From: Niabella aurantiaca DSM 17617
GTDB lineage: Bacteria; Bacteroidota; Bacteroidia; Chitinophagales; Chitinophagaceae
DNA length: 64,000 nucleotides
Direction: 5' to 3'
Assembly (NCBI RefSeq): GCF_000374125.1
Contig: NZ_KB893625.1
Coordinates: 530,945-594,944, forward strand
A program made the position numbers and the translations under genes. Shown piece by piece: positions 35,324 through 44,709 of this stretch (position 1 is its first letter; every line of letters starts with the position of its first letter). The notes below the pieces were generated by a model. That model did no database searches. It worked only from the letters and a program-made list of their open reading frames with translations, and had not been told where the DNA came from.

Positions 35324-37216
35324 ATGTATATAGGTCTTCGGTCCGTTTGCCTTTTTCTTTTTGGCCTTGTAGGCTGTTATTGCAGCAGCGCACAGGACCT
35401 GGGAAGCGGTTTTTATGATTATGGTGTTGCCTGCCCCGAAAGCAACGACAGGGGCGTAGTGGCCACCACCGGCGCCGGAGGAAAGAATGTTGTGCTGGCC
35501 TGGCTGTTTGATCACCGGGGCGGATATGGATTATTGTCCATCGATGTGGCTTCAGGGGCTTCACGCCTGTTTGATCTGCCGTTTCCTCCGGGCGATGCGC
35601 CCTATGCATCGATCTTATCTTCCGATAATAAATTTTATGCCTATTTCAACAATCATTTTGCGGCATTCGACCCGGTAAAAAATGAATTTACCTTTTCGCA
35701 AAAAGCTTTTGATGTTACGGCGATGGCTTTTACGGAGGACGATCAGGGCCTGATCTGGGCGGCCACCTATCCCAATGGCGGGCTGGTTGCCTACAATCCC
35801 AAGACCAGGCAGTTGGTGAATTATGGTTTTGTGAACAAAGAGCCCTGGAAGCAATATCCCAGGGCCATTGCAGCGGATGCGGATGGGTGGATATATATAG
35901 GGATCGGGTCTACGGAAACGCAGATCATTGCCTTTGATCCAAAAACAAAAGAGACCCGGAAGCTGCTGCAGGGAGATAAACGGCTGAAGGGATGGCCCTC
36001 CTTGTACCGGTCGCGGGATGGCGCCGTATATGGAACAGCATCGATGGAAGAAGGCGGGAAGCGCATAAAGCTCTCCGATGGAGTTGCGGTGTTTACCACT
36101 GAAGAATTTAAAGTGACCAACGAGAAACCGTATATCGCCGGAAGTCAATCTCTTTTTTATAAAAAGTTTCCGGACGGATCGGTTATCAAAAGCATCGATT
36201 TTGGTCTTCGCGAGCTGGTGGTGACCCATGGCGCCGGTGAAAAGAAAGTGAACTTTAAATATGCCAGCGAGGGAAGTCTTGTAATGGCGGTGGACGTAAC
36301 CTTAGGTGGAAAACTGATCGGCGGTACTACATTCCCCATGCGGTTCTTTGAGTTTGACCCGGCTGCAAATACATTTAAACGTCACAAGGCTTACGGGCAG
36401 TTCAATGCTTCTGCGGCATTTAAGAATGCTGTTTATTTTGCTTCGTATCCATATGGTGCGCTGGTACAATACAATACGGATCAGCCGGTAAGCAATGATG
36501 GCACAGCGGCAAACCCCGTGGTATTGGGCGCCGATAAACAAAATGTTCACCGGCCGCACCGTGTTTTGGTACTGGATCAGCTGGGCAAAGTATTGATGAC
36601 CGGTACGCCGGAGTATGGCTATACCGGAGGCGGCATGCTGATCTATAATAAGGGCGGGGGAACCATAAACACGCTGGCGGACAGCCAGCTGATCCCCGAT
36701 CAGTCTACCATGAGTATGGCCGCCCTGGACGACCATAGGGTACTTGCCGGCACTACGACTGCGCCCGGTACCGGCGGTTTGAAAAAGGCGAAAGAAGCAG
36801 TACTGTATCTTTTTGATGCAAAAACACTAAAACCCATCTGGCAGGAACCTGTTTTCCCGGGTACCCAAACCTATAGTGATCTACACAAGGCCGGTGCGGT
36901 TGTATTTGGAATTGCAGATAGTCGCCTGTTTTTTGTTTTCGACCCCATCAAGCGGAGCGTTATCTATAAAGAGACGCTACCGGATGCCCTGGGCCCGGTG
37001 GTAACCGTGCAATCGCCGAGGGTATTTGTGAAGGATCCTTCTACCGGGGAACGCTACCTGATCTGCAGAAAGGGGATCTTAAAAGTAAACAGATCCTCCT
37101 ATAAATTGGAAACCGTTGCCCTGTCGCCGGTGATGATCGAAGCTGGCGGCGCTTATTACAATAACAAGATCTATTTTGTGAGTAACTCCCATTTGTGCAG
37201 TTATCAATTAAATTAA
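35324..37216 (+). CDS. Secreted beta-propeller protein of unknown function
   Basis: A 630-residue exported protein. I use ATG 35324; the open frame also includes an upstream TTG at 35315. The N-terminus MYIGLRSVCLFLFGLVGCYCSSAQ is a signal peptide, with LVGC a possible lipobox. The body is made of repeated blades of the type NHFAAFDPVKNEF, GLIWAATYPNGGLVAYNPKT, GWIYIGIGSTETQIIAFDPKTKE, AYFASYPYGALVQYN-like, KVLMTGTPEYGYTGGGMLIYN. This gives two probable propellers in the NHL/PQQ-like group. No catalytic signature is visible. It is 7 bp from the HiPIP gene and so presumably cotranscribed with it. Preceding 35061-35323 carries a degenerate inverted element (gttctgagctc...ttcagaactc). Confidence 0.7.
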   Translation: MYIGLRSVCLFLFGLVGCYCSSAQDLGSGFYDYGVACPESNDRGVVATTGAGGKNVVLAWLFDHRGGYGLLSIDVASGASRLFDLPFPPGDAPYASILSSDNKFYAYFNNHFAAFDPVKNEFTFSQKAFDVTAMAFTEDDQGLIWAATYPNGGLVAYNPKTRQLVNYGFVNKEPWKQYPRAIAADADGWIYIGIGSTETQIIAFDPKTKETRKLLQGDKRLKGWPSLYRSRDGAVYGTASMEEGGKRIKLSDGVAVFTTEEFKVTNEKPYIAGSQSLFYKKFPDGSVIKSIDFGLRELVVTHGAGEKKVNFKYASEGSLVMAVDVTLGGKLIGGTTFPMRFFEFDPAANTFKRHKAYGQFNASAAFKNAVYFASYPYGALVQYNTDQPVSNDGTAANPVVLGADKQNVHRPHRVLVLDQLGKVLMTGTPEYGYTGGGMLIYNKGGGTINTLADSQLIPDQSTMSMAALDDHRVLAGTTTAPGTGGLKKAKEAVLYLFDAKTLKPIWQEPVFPGTQTYSDLHKAGAVVFGIADSRLFFVFDPIKRSVIYKETLPDALGPVVTVQSPRVFVKDPSTGERYLICRKGILKVNRSSYKLETVALSPVMIEAGGAYYNNKIYFVSNSHLCSYQLN

Positions 37217-37223
37217 AAGTTCT

Positions 37224-37607
37224 ATGCAAGACAGACGTAAATTTTTGAAGCGATTTCTTTTTTCAGCAACTACAACAGCTTTCGGTGCAGTGCTGCTACA
37301 GGGATGTGGCAATAATGAGCAACCTGCCGAAAAGCCGGCGGAAGCACCAAAGACAGGCGAACCTGCTACCGTACCCGAGCAGCAGGGCAGCGCGATCATC
37401 GACAGCTCTGAAATGACACAGGAGGATTTTGACAAAAGGAAGAATCTCGGGTATGTGGAAAAAACACCGATGGAGGATAACCGCTGCGACAATTGTGCCC
37501 TTTATTTAAAACCGGAGGGGGACAGTAAATACGGTGGTTGCCAGCTGCTGCGTGGTCCCATATCCCCGGGTGGCTATTGCCCGTACTGGGCCGCAAAACA
37601 GGGATGA
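37224..37607 (+). CDS. High-potential iron-sulfur protein (HiPIP)-like, Tat-exported
   Basis: A 127-residue protein with an N-terminal twin-arginine motif (DRRKFLKRF) followed by a hydrophobic stretch ending LLQGCG, so it may be a Tat-exported lipoprotein with Cys28 lipidated. A Pro/Glu/Ala-rich linker follows. The C-terminal domain has four cysteines at 88, 91, 106 and 119 (C-x2-C-x14-C-x12-C) in RCDNCALY, GGCQLLRG and GGYCPYW, the HiPIP 4Fe-4S pattern. It would carry single electrons in the periplasm. Partner is unknown; neighbours upstream are propeller proteins. A 31-bp gap separates it from the large lyase-like gene. Confidence 0.88.
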   Translation: MQDRRKFLKRFLFSATTTAFGAVLLQGCGNNEQPAEKPAEAPKTGEPATVPEQQGSAIIDSSEMTQEDFDKRKNLGYVEKTPMEDNRCDNCALYLKPEGDSKYGGCQLLRGPISPGGYCPYWAAKQG

Positions 37608-37638
37608 TTGGTAGGCTTAATTTAACTGTGATAAATTA

Positions 37639-40600
37639 GTGAAAAAGCTCTTTACACTGATATCGCTTGTGTTTTTCATTTCCTGCGATTGCGTTGTTGC
37701 ACAAGAAATAGATAAAAATACATATTTAGATGATCTTCCAAAGCGGAAGCCATTATTAGTTCAGACATTATTAGCGGACCAGGGCAGGCCTAACGGGATT
37801 ATTGTTACGCCAGCTATACCTGGGTTTTTGGAACTGGCCAAAAAAGTACAATCTGCCATCAAAACTGCTGCCGGCGCCACCTTGGAGATTATTCCTGTGG
37901 AAAAAATAGCAAATTTGCGTGGTGAGCTGAGGGGATCAACGCCTGATAAAAATATGGTCGTTCTTGGAAACCTTCAGACAAACGGGCTGGTTGCGCATCT
38001 CTATTTCCGTGGTTACTGTGCAGTTGACAATAACTATCCGGGTGCAAATGCATATGTAGTGCAAACTGTTTCAGATCCCTGGGGTACCGGTGCTAACGTA
38101 ATTGTTCTGGGCGGCAGCAATATAAACGGTATTAAAAAAGCTGCTACACGTTTCTGTGCAGACCTTCCTAAAGGAGCTACGTTGAATATATCCCGTATAC
38201 TGAAGGCAGAAGGCATCAGGGATCAATCTCCGGATCTGACTGACGATGATATTGCAAAAATACTTGATAGGTCTACTGTTGAATTTATTGCCGGTAAGCA
38301 TAACGGCCTCTTTCCTACTATTGCACAGGCGGCTAATGCCTACAATCTATATGGTAAAGAAGGACAGGCAAAGCTTTTTCGTGAACTGGTTTTTCTGGAA
38401 TATGATCTTAGGGTCAATAAGCCGAACGACTTTGACAGCCCCTGGGGAAGCGGGGCCGATATGCAGTTTGCACCATTTATGACAGCATGGGATAATGTAG
38501 AAGAAAGCGGCTCATTAAGCGATGAGGATCGCCGGAAAATAATGGGTATTATGCTGAACTACATTCACTATTATGAGAAGTATGCATATATCCCCGCTTT
38601 CAAAACATCAATTATAAGACATAATCATCACACTTTCCCCGGGCAGGGTTTTTCTGCCGCAGGCCGGTATTTCAGTAAATATTATCCCGGTTATGCCGGT
38701 GGACCGAAATGGTTAGGCATGGGTGATGATTGTTTTCGGATACAGATGAGATCATGGAAATCACAGGAAGATTGTGGCGCCTACCTCGGGCTTGCCATGC
38801 GGCATATAGGCTATTATACAACAACGAGACCTGATTTCAGCTGGTTTGATTCGGGCTATGCAAAAATTGCCGGTGACATTCCCATTATGACGATGGATAA
38901 CCTTGGGCGCCAATGTGCGTATGGAGATATGGCGGGTTCTAATCCGCAATCCCATTTTGCGTTATGGACCTTTCTGACTACCGTACAACGTGATGGCCGA
39001 TATTCCTGGGCGCTTCTCAAAAGCAGGGAGACTATCAGAAAATCGCTTACTGAAAGGGATAGCTTACCTGTTAATGTGATCCCTGTTGAGCCGGTTGATT
39101 TGTTAGGTACCAAATGCCTGCCATTAGATTCATTGTTTTATGTTTCACTGAATGGAAAAGGAACTGTTCCCAGAGAACAGACTTTTGATAAAATATCGTT
39201 CCGGTCGTCTTTCGATCCGCAAAAACAATATATGGTCATTGATGGCATCAATGTTGGTTACCATGGACATAAGGATGGAAATTCAGTTTTAAGGCTATCA
39301 GATCATGGCCGCATCTGGCTGGCCGATGGAGATTATATAAAGTCTTCTCCCAAATACCACAATACCCTGCTGATCTTCCGTGATGGCCAGGCAACGGAAA
39401 TGCCTCCATTCATTAAACGGGAACTGGTTGCCGATTTACCCCGCGTGGGTATGACACGCACCACCACCCCCGCTTATGGAGGTACTGACTGGACGCGTAG
39501 TATTATCTGGGACAAAGAACGCGCGTTTGTTTTTATTGACGAAGTAAAAGCAAACAGCGGGGAATCGTATAGTGTGCGCACATTATGGCATACGCTTGGA
39601 AAACCTTCATTTAAAAATAATACCTTTAGCCTGACACAACAGGGAGTGCAGTTTCATATTCAAAACCTGGATGGTTCCGGCTTGAGAAATTTCAGAGATG
39701 TTGCAGTAGGCAAAAATTGGACCGATTATCCATATGCGGATCCGATAGTTAATTCATTACAGCAAACCCGTACTGCTACCCTTAAGAAGGGGGATAAACT
39801 GTATGTGATGAATGTTATGAGCGCAGGCGCAGAAGGCAAAACCCCAATAAAGGCAGTAAGGGTAACCGAGGCGTCATTATTATTAGGTACCGGAAGTGCC
39901 CAGGCATTGATAGGAACAGGCTTTGTTAAACTGGCCGGTCTGAAAACAGATGCCAGGCTATACTGGATCACAAAAGAGCGCATTGTACTAGGTGGAGCCC
40001 GAACACTTATCCTGAAAGATAAACAAATATTTCAAGCTGCAGACTCCATATCAGCGGAACTCTCAGCGGACGGAATTACCCTGACAACAGATAAACAAAC
40101 ACAAATCACCTTTTATAATAATGCAAACGGTGGTATATTGCTGGATGGACAACCGGTTAGTGAGGTGAAAAGAGGCAGTAGCTTTATTGTTAGTATCGGT
40201 GCAGGAAAGCACCTTGTTAAAGGTATAAATTTGCCAAAACAATTTAATATACAGTTCCCCGAACCTTCACCGGTTACGGCTAAAGTTTCGGTTAACCTGG
40301 GCTCCGGCAAGATCGTTGAAAAGTATGCGTTCACTCCTGAAAAAGCAACTGTGTTCCGCCCTGCAGCTGCGGGTGAAGAAGGCTTGTATACTGCCGGAGG
40401 TGACGGAATGCTTTATGCCTTATCACCGGACCTAAAGGTGCGATGGAAATATAATGTGGGTGGCAATATTAGTGCAGTATGGGCCGGAAAACTGGAGAAG
40501 AATGCCGCTGAACGGATTGTTGCCGGAAATACCGACGGACGTTTTGTTGTGCTGGATCAGTCTGGCAAGGTTATATGGGAAGGTCAGATCCCTGTATACA

Positions 40601-41361
40601 GAAAAGAAAAGGCCGTTGTTTATTTTATGTCTGCCGATCTTAAAGGTGATAAAAACCGTTCACTGATCGTGGGTGCTGCCAACTGGTATCATTATGCTTA
40701 CGATAATAGCGGAAAGGTTTTATGGAAGTTCTTAAGCATTCATCCTTCTACCACTGGTGCTGCAGCAGACCTTGACGGAGATGGCAGAGAAGAAGTAATT
40801 GCCGGCACCAGTTATTACAGCTGGCCCGCCATTACTTCTGATGGAAAACAAAAATGGACCGTCCGTGGCGGCCCTGGTGCGAATGCCGTAGCTGCAGCCG
40901 ACCTATCAGGTATGGGAAAACTTACTACTTATATTGCCGGAGCTGACGGAAACCTTTATGCGGTAGAAGCCGATGGCAAACGCCGCTGGACCTATAGCAC
41001 AGGTGACGGCGCTACAGCCGTTGGATTTATGGATGTAGATGGCGATGGGGAAAAGGAAATCCTTGTGAGTACGCTGAGCTCAAATATTGTGGCACTTAAA
41101 CCTGATGGTAGACCGGTTTGGCGGCGTGACCTTGGCGAACCCGTTTTATCTATGGTACAAACTGATCTGAATAATGACGGCAGAATGGATATTGTAGTTG
41201 GAACTGATGACGGGCATGTTATAGCTCTGGATCAGAAGGGACAGCCCTTTGCACACTGGACTACCAGCGGGTCAATCAGCCAGTTGATAAGCCTTCCGAA
41301 AGGCGAGGTTGCTGTTAATACAAGCACCGGGAAAATGATTATATTGTCCATGGAGCGTTAA
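37639..41361 (+). CDS. Giant heparinase II/III-like (alpha/alpha toroid + beta-sandwich) protein fused to a C-terminal PQQ/FG-GAP propeller
   Basis: 1240 residues starting at GTG 37639 (MKKLFTLISLVFFISCDCVVAQ, signal or lipoprotein). Residues 40-190 look like the alpha/beta accessory domain found before some glycoside-active domains (NVIVLGGSNINGIKKAATRF). About 220-480 is all-helical (FPTIAQAANAYNLYG, HNHHTFPGQGFSAAGRYF, EDCGAYLGLAMRHIGYY). About 500-850 is beta-rich with GYHGHKDGNSVL (His542, His544, Asp546) and WLADGDY...YHNTLLI, resembling the HxHxD region of heparinase II/III-type lyases. From about 930 a propeller follows (LYTAGGDGMLYALSPDLKVRWKY) with FG-GAP calcium loops DLDGDGREE, DVDGDGEKE, DLNNDGRMD. 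Sampled lines are lower in GC than the PUL genes. Lyase activity is inferred, not shown. Confidence 0.72.
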   Translation: MKKLFTLISLVFFISCDCVVAQEIDKNTYLDDLPKRKPLLVQTLLADQGRPNGIIVTPAIPGFLELAKKVQSAIKTAAGATLEIIPVEKIANLRGELRGSTPDKNMVVLGNLQTNGLVAHLYFRGYCAVDNNYPGANAYVVQTVSDPWGTGANVIVLGGSNINGIKKAATRFCADLPKGATLNISRILKAEGIRDQSPDLTDDDIAKILDRSTVEFIAGKHNGLFPTIAQAANAYNLYGKEGQAKLFRELVFLEYDLRVNKPNDFDSPWGSGADMQFAPFMTAWDNVEESGSLSDEDRRKIMGIMLNYIHYYEKYAYIPAFKTSIIRHNHHTFPGQGFSAAGRYFSKYYPGYAGGPKWLGMGDDCFRIQMRSWKSQEDCGAYLGLAMRHIGYYTTTRPDFSWFDSGYAKIAGDIPIMTMDNLGRQCAYGDMAGSNPQSHFALWTFLTTVQRDGRYSWALLKSRETIRKSLTERDSLPVNVIPVEPVDLLGTKCLPLDSLFYVSLNGKGTVPREQTFDKISFRSSFDPQKQYMVIDGINVGYHGHKDGNSVLRLSDHGRIWLADGDYIKSSPKYHNTLLIFRDGQATEMPPFIKRELVADLPRVGMTRTTTPAYGGTDWTRSIIWDKERAFVFIDEVKANSGESYSVRTLWHTLGKPSFKNNTFSLTQQGVQFHIQNLDGSGLRNFRDVAVGKNWTDYPYADPIVNSLQQTRTATLKKGDKLYVMNVMSAGAEGKTPIKAVRVTEASLLLGTGSAQALIGTGFVKLAGLKTDARLYWITKERIVLGGARTLILKDKQIFQAADSISAELSADGITLTTDKQTQITFYNNANGGILLDGQPVSEVKRGSSFIVSIGAGKHLVKGINLPKQFNIQFPEPSPVTAKVSVNLGSGKIVEKYAFTPEKATVFRPAAAGEEGLYTAGGDGMLYALSPDLKVRWKYNVGGNISAVWAGKLEKNAAERIVAGNTDGRFVVLDQSGKVIWEGQIPVYRKEKAVVYFMSADLKGDKNRSLIVGAANWYHYAYDNSGKVLWKFLSIHPSTTGAAADLDGDGREEVIAGTSYYSWPAITSDGKQKWTVRGGPGANAVAAADLSGMGKLTTYIAGADGNLYAVEADGKRRWTYSTGDGATAVGFMDVDGDGEKEILVSTLSSNIVALKPDGRPVWRRDLGEPVLSMVQTDLNNDGRMDIVVGTDDGHVIALDQKGQPFAHWTTSGSISQLISLPKGEVAVNTSTGKMIILSMER

Positions 41362-41602
41362 CCAGGCGAATAAATATTATACGTGAACAATGTAGTCCCG
41401 TATAAGGAGTGATTATTAAATGATTAATTGGTACAAAGAATTTACTGTATTGTGGATGATATTTTAAAAGAAACAGGTTGTAAGAGGATCGCCGGAGAAT
41501 GATAAATGACAGTGTAGTAATGACAACAGCTAGGACTGGTAATGTTTATTTCCACATTTGCTTTGAATAAACCTCCAGTTTAACGATTAACTTGAATTAA
41601 TA

Positions 41603-42946
41603 ATGCAAAAGACCGTTGTACTGAATATTGTAGGCTTATCAAAATCTGTTCTTCATCTGCTCCCGTCGCTTAACAGGTATGCAGCGCAGAACAACCTGAG
41701 CATAATAAAGCCTATGCTGCCCGCTGTAACCACAGCTGTTCAATCTACCTACCTCACCGGAAAGTGGCCGTCTGATACTGGCATAGTAGGCAACGGCTGG
41801 TATGATCATATCGATAGCGAAATAAAATTCTGGAAGCAATCGAACAAACTGGTGCAGGCGAAAAAGATCTGGGAAGCAGCAAAGGAAAGGGATGCCGGTT
41901 TCACAACTAGCAATATGTTTTGGTGGTACAACATGTATTCATCGGTTGATTATAGCGCTACCCCACGACCCAACTATCTTGCAGACGGACGTAAGCTGCC
42001 TGATTGTTATACGCATCCGGCTTCTTTAAGGGATAGGCTGCAGCAGGAGTTGGGGCCATTTCCGCTCTTTCAGTTCTGGGGACCGGGTGCAAATATTAAA
42101 TCCTCACAGTGGATCGCTGAAGCATCAATAAAAACAGATCAGTTACACAATCCTACATTAACACTGATTTATTTGCCACACTTAGATTATTGCCTGCAAA
42201 AATTTGGTGCAGATGAAGCGCTCATAAAAGATGAATGCGGCAAAATAGATAAAGTGGCGATGCGGTTGATCAATTATTACCAGCAACAAAATGCGTCTGT
42301 CATTGTGTTGTCGGAATATGGCATTACCCCTGTTGACAACCCCATACATATAAACAGGATACTGCGCCGTAGCGGTTATATAGCTATAAGAAATGAACGC
42401 GGGCTGGAGTTGTTAGATGCCGGCGCTTCAAAAGCATTTGCAGTAGCCGATCACCAGGTAGCACATGTATACATTCAAGATAAAACACTGATAACCGAAA
42501 TAAAAGGCCTGCTTGAAACCACGAACGGAATCGCCTGTGTATTAGATAAAACAGAACAATTGAACTATCATATTCATCATGAGCGTTCCGGCGATCTGGT
42601 AGTAGTGGCAGACAACAGTAGCTGGTTTACCTATTATTTTTGGAACAACGATAAACTGGCACCTGACTATGCAAGATGTGTTGACATACATAAAAAACCC
42701 GGTTACGATCCCGTAGAAATGTTCATGACTTCAAAAGCAAGGGCAGCCTACAAACTGCTTAGAAAGAAACTGGGAATACGTTATGTAATGGACGTCATTC
42801 CTTTAGATGCCTCTTTAGTTAAAGGCTCACACGGAAGCCCTTTTATCGCAGATGAGTACAAACCAATATTGATTACAAAAGATCTTTCATCAAAACAAGA
42901 GGTGGAGCCAACGGCCATTTATGATATTATTTGGCAACATCTGTAA
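41603..42946 (+). CDS. eboF: EboF-like alkaline-phosphatase-superfamily (nucleotide pyrophosphatase/phosphodiesterase-type) protein
   Basis: A 447-residue protein without a clear signal peptide. It begins MQKTVVLNIVGLSKSVL, then MLPAVTTAVQSTYLTG, where a Thr would serve as the nucleophile in the metal site of NPP-type enzymes. LIYLPHLDYCLQKFG, VIVLSEYGITPVD, FAVADHQVAHVYI and VKGSHGSP supply the other expected Asp/His ligands. This is the EboF type of the ebo cluster, implicated in moving a secondary-metabolite precursor towards the periplasm. Unlike the compact operon of other taxa, it is on the opposite strand and converges on eboE across 546 bp. Codon use is AT-rich, like the preceding gene. 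The 241-bp gap before it shows no gene. Confidence 0.82.
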   Translation: MQKTVVLNIVGLSKSVLHLLPSLNRYAAQNNLSIIKPMLPAVTTAVQSTYLTGKWPSDTGIVGNGWYDHIDSEIKFWKQSNKLVQAKKIWEAAKERDAGFTTSNMFWWYNMYSSVDYSATPRPNYLADGRKLPDCYTHPASLRDRLQQELGPFPLFQFWGPGANIKSSQWIAEASIKTDQLHNPTLTLIYLPHLDYCLQKFGADEALIKDECGKIDKVAMRLINYYQQQNASVIVLSEYGITPVDNPIHINRILRRSGYIAIRNERGLELLDAGASKAFAVADHQVAHVYIQDKTLITEIKGLLETTNGIACVLDKTEQLNYHIHHERSGDLVVVADNSSWFTYYFWNNDKLAPDYARCVDIHKKPGYDPVEMFMTSKARAAYKLLRKKLGIRYVMDVIPLDASLVKGSHGSPFIADEYKPILITKDLSSKQEVEPTAIYDIIWQHL

Positions 42947-43492
42947 ACCCTGGGGTGAGATGATAATTAATAACATAGGAGCGACTTTAGAATTAGATCT
43001 CAAAGAAATATCATGCCGGGTAAAAAACTTGTGCGACACACAATCATCGCGGCCATAACGGATCTTTCATCTTTGAATAAATTACGACTTCATTTTGATC
43101 AAGTTGTATAAAACCAAAAATAGAAATTATACAGCTCAACGGTCCGCTAAAAGCGGAATCTGCAACTTTGTACTGAATCCAATAGAATTGCTTACCGGCA
43201 TCGTGCCGTAACCGATTCCGGGCGTCCTTTTTATAATAGACCGGTATCTGTTTTATTAAAATGGCTGTCCTGTTAAAATGGTTTGTGGAGACATAAACCC
43301 TGGCCCGCGTTCTGGGGCAGGGTCCTCATTGCCGGGCCCGTAAATTGATAAAAATAATTTTGATGCCGGTTCATTATCAGGTCCTTTTTTGGATGATACC
43401 ATTTTTAAGTGTACTTTAAATGTCCAATTAGTATGGGTTACACAAATTCATACAATTCAATTTGAATCAATGAGCGGGTGACTTTAGATTAA
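42947..43492. other. Convergent intergenic region, no gene recognised
   Basis: 546 bp between the stops of eboF and eboE. I see small hairpins at 43143-43157 (tccgct-aaa-agcgga) and 43298-43322 (ccctg...cccc type with a mismatch), plus a short direct repeat (tgttttattaaaatgg and tgtcctgttaaaatgg, 43250-43280). Either hairpin could end one of the two transcripts, but neither has a T-run. No protein remnant was recognised. Confidence 0.5.
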
Positions 43493-44704
43493 TTATGTGC
43501 TCAATTGTTTTATTACCCATTTCATTTCCCTGGTAATGGAGCCTGCGATGTCTTTTTTCAGAGAGGCCGGCAATACCTCCCATGTGTAGGTCTCAATTTC
43601 CAGGTGTTGAGTAAGCGGCATCTTTTTATGAATGTTTAAAACGGTCAGGATATCCTCCTGTGTAGTGGATAACGGTGCTATTCTTCTGGTAAAAATAGGT
43701 ACGTGGTAATGGATGCGCCATTCTTTAACCGGCGTAGTATCGATCTTTTTCAACGCCTCCGGCAGATCGGGATAGGATACCAGCTCATTGCCATCACGGC
43801 GGCCGATAACCTGGTGCAAATATGTGGGCTCCAAAAAATTCTTAACTGCGTTTACCAGGGCGCTTTTGTTTTCTTCTTTCCGGGTGAAAACCGCTTTCAG
43901 CGCAGCGCTGATCTGTATCTTCCCGACTTTGATCCCGGATCTTTGTAACAGGCGGATATTGGTAAAATGGTCTTCATAATTAACGGCGGCATGACATACA
44001 TCATAACAAAGCCGGATATATTTTCTTAAAACGGTACGTGCCTTTGAGACCGGTATATCCAGTTTTTGACCCAGCTGGCTTGCGCCGGTTTGCATTAATA
44101 CTTCTTTATACCAGTGGATAAAGGATTGGGTATTGGTTAAAATACCATCGGGCTCGGGCTCGATCGCGATAAAAATGGTTTTCCCGTATTTTTGATCCAG
44201 CAGTATCAAATGCTCCACAACGGCAACCAGGTTGGATGTTGACCGCTCTATGGCACGGGCAGTTGCTGCCTCTGTTTTATGCCAGTAGCGGTAGCTCAAA
44301 GGGGAGGTGGAAATGCTCCCTTCCATTTTTGCCGGTATCAATGCTGCCAATATGCCGGCCAGCCGTTTTGTGTAGGTTACCCGTTTTGCAGTGGTCCAGT
44401 CGGGAGCATGTACACTGTCTTTTACAACCGTTTGATGAAAGCCCCCGTAGGGAAATCCATTGATCGTGAATACATAGGCATTTTGCGCATCCAGCCATTG
44501 CTTAAACCGGGCGCATGCTCCTTTTTGGGAAAGCGTTTGGGCTGCCATTGCAGAAAGCCGCAGGCCGATACCCATAGCAGACCGGGGGCTGCATTTTTTT
44601 TTGACCTCCGGAAAATATTTTTGAAGCTGCTCAAAATGTGCAGCCCAATCTTCCCCGGAATGAATATTGCTGCAATAGGTAAGATGCCCGTAATCGGTGA
44701 TCAT
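43493..44704 (-). CDS. eboE: EboE, TIM-barrel metabolite-traffic protein
   Basis: A 403-residue cytoplasmic TIM-barrel protein related to xylose-isomerase-like sugar isomerases. ATG 44704 is chosen (MITDYGHLTYCSNIHSGEDW), which matches the normal beginning; the frame extends to a GTG at 44761. Landmarks are LTYCSNIHSGEDW, FTINGFPYGGFH, IAIEPEPDGIL, RLCYDVCHAAVNYED and KVGKIQISAAL, consistent with metal or sugar-phosphate binding at the barrel mouth. It starts 5 bp after the eboD stop and is the last gene of the minus-strand ebo operon. In cyanobacteria the ebo genes are needed for export of a scytonemin precursor; the equivalent metabolite in Bacteroidota is unknown. Confidence 0.88.
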   Translation of the reverse strand: MITDYGHLTYCSNIHSGEDWAAHFEQLQKYFPEVKKKCSPRSAMGIGLRLSAMAAQTLSQKGACARFKQWLDAQNAYVFTINGFPYGGFHQTVVKDSVHAPDWTTAKRVTYTKRLAGILAALIPAKMEGSISTSPLSYRYWHKTEAATARAIERSTSNLVAVVEHLILLDQKYGKTIFIAIEPEPDGILTNTQSFIHWYKEVLMQTGASQLGQKLDIPVSKARTVLRKYIRLCYDVCHAAVNYEDHFTNIRLLQRSGIKVGKIQISAALKAVFTRKEENKSALVNAVKNFLEPTYLHQVIGRRDGNELVSYPDLPEALKKIDTTPVKEWRIHYHVPIFTRRIAPLSTTQEDILTVLNIHKKMPLTQHLEIETYTWEVLPASLKKDIAGSITREMKWVIKQLST

Positions 44705-44709
44705 GCTGT

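Noticed and set aside
43140-43330. Possible gene remnant between eboF and eboE
   Set aside because: All frames are short and no recognisable protein segment was found; only small hairpins are visible.
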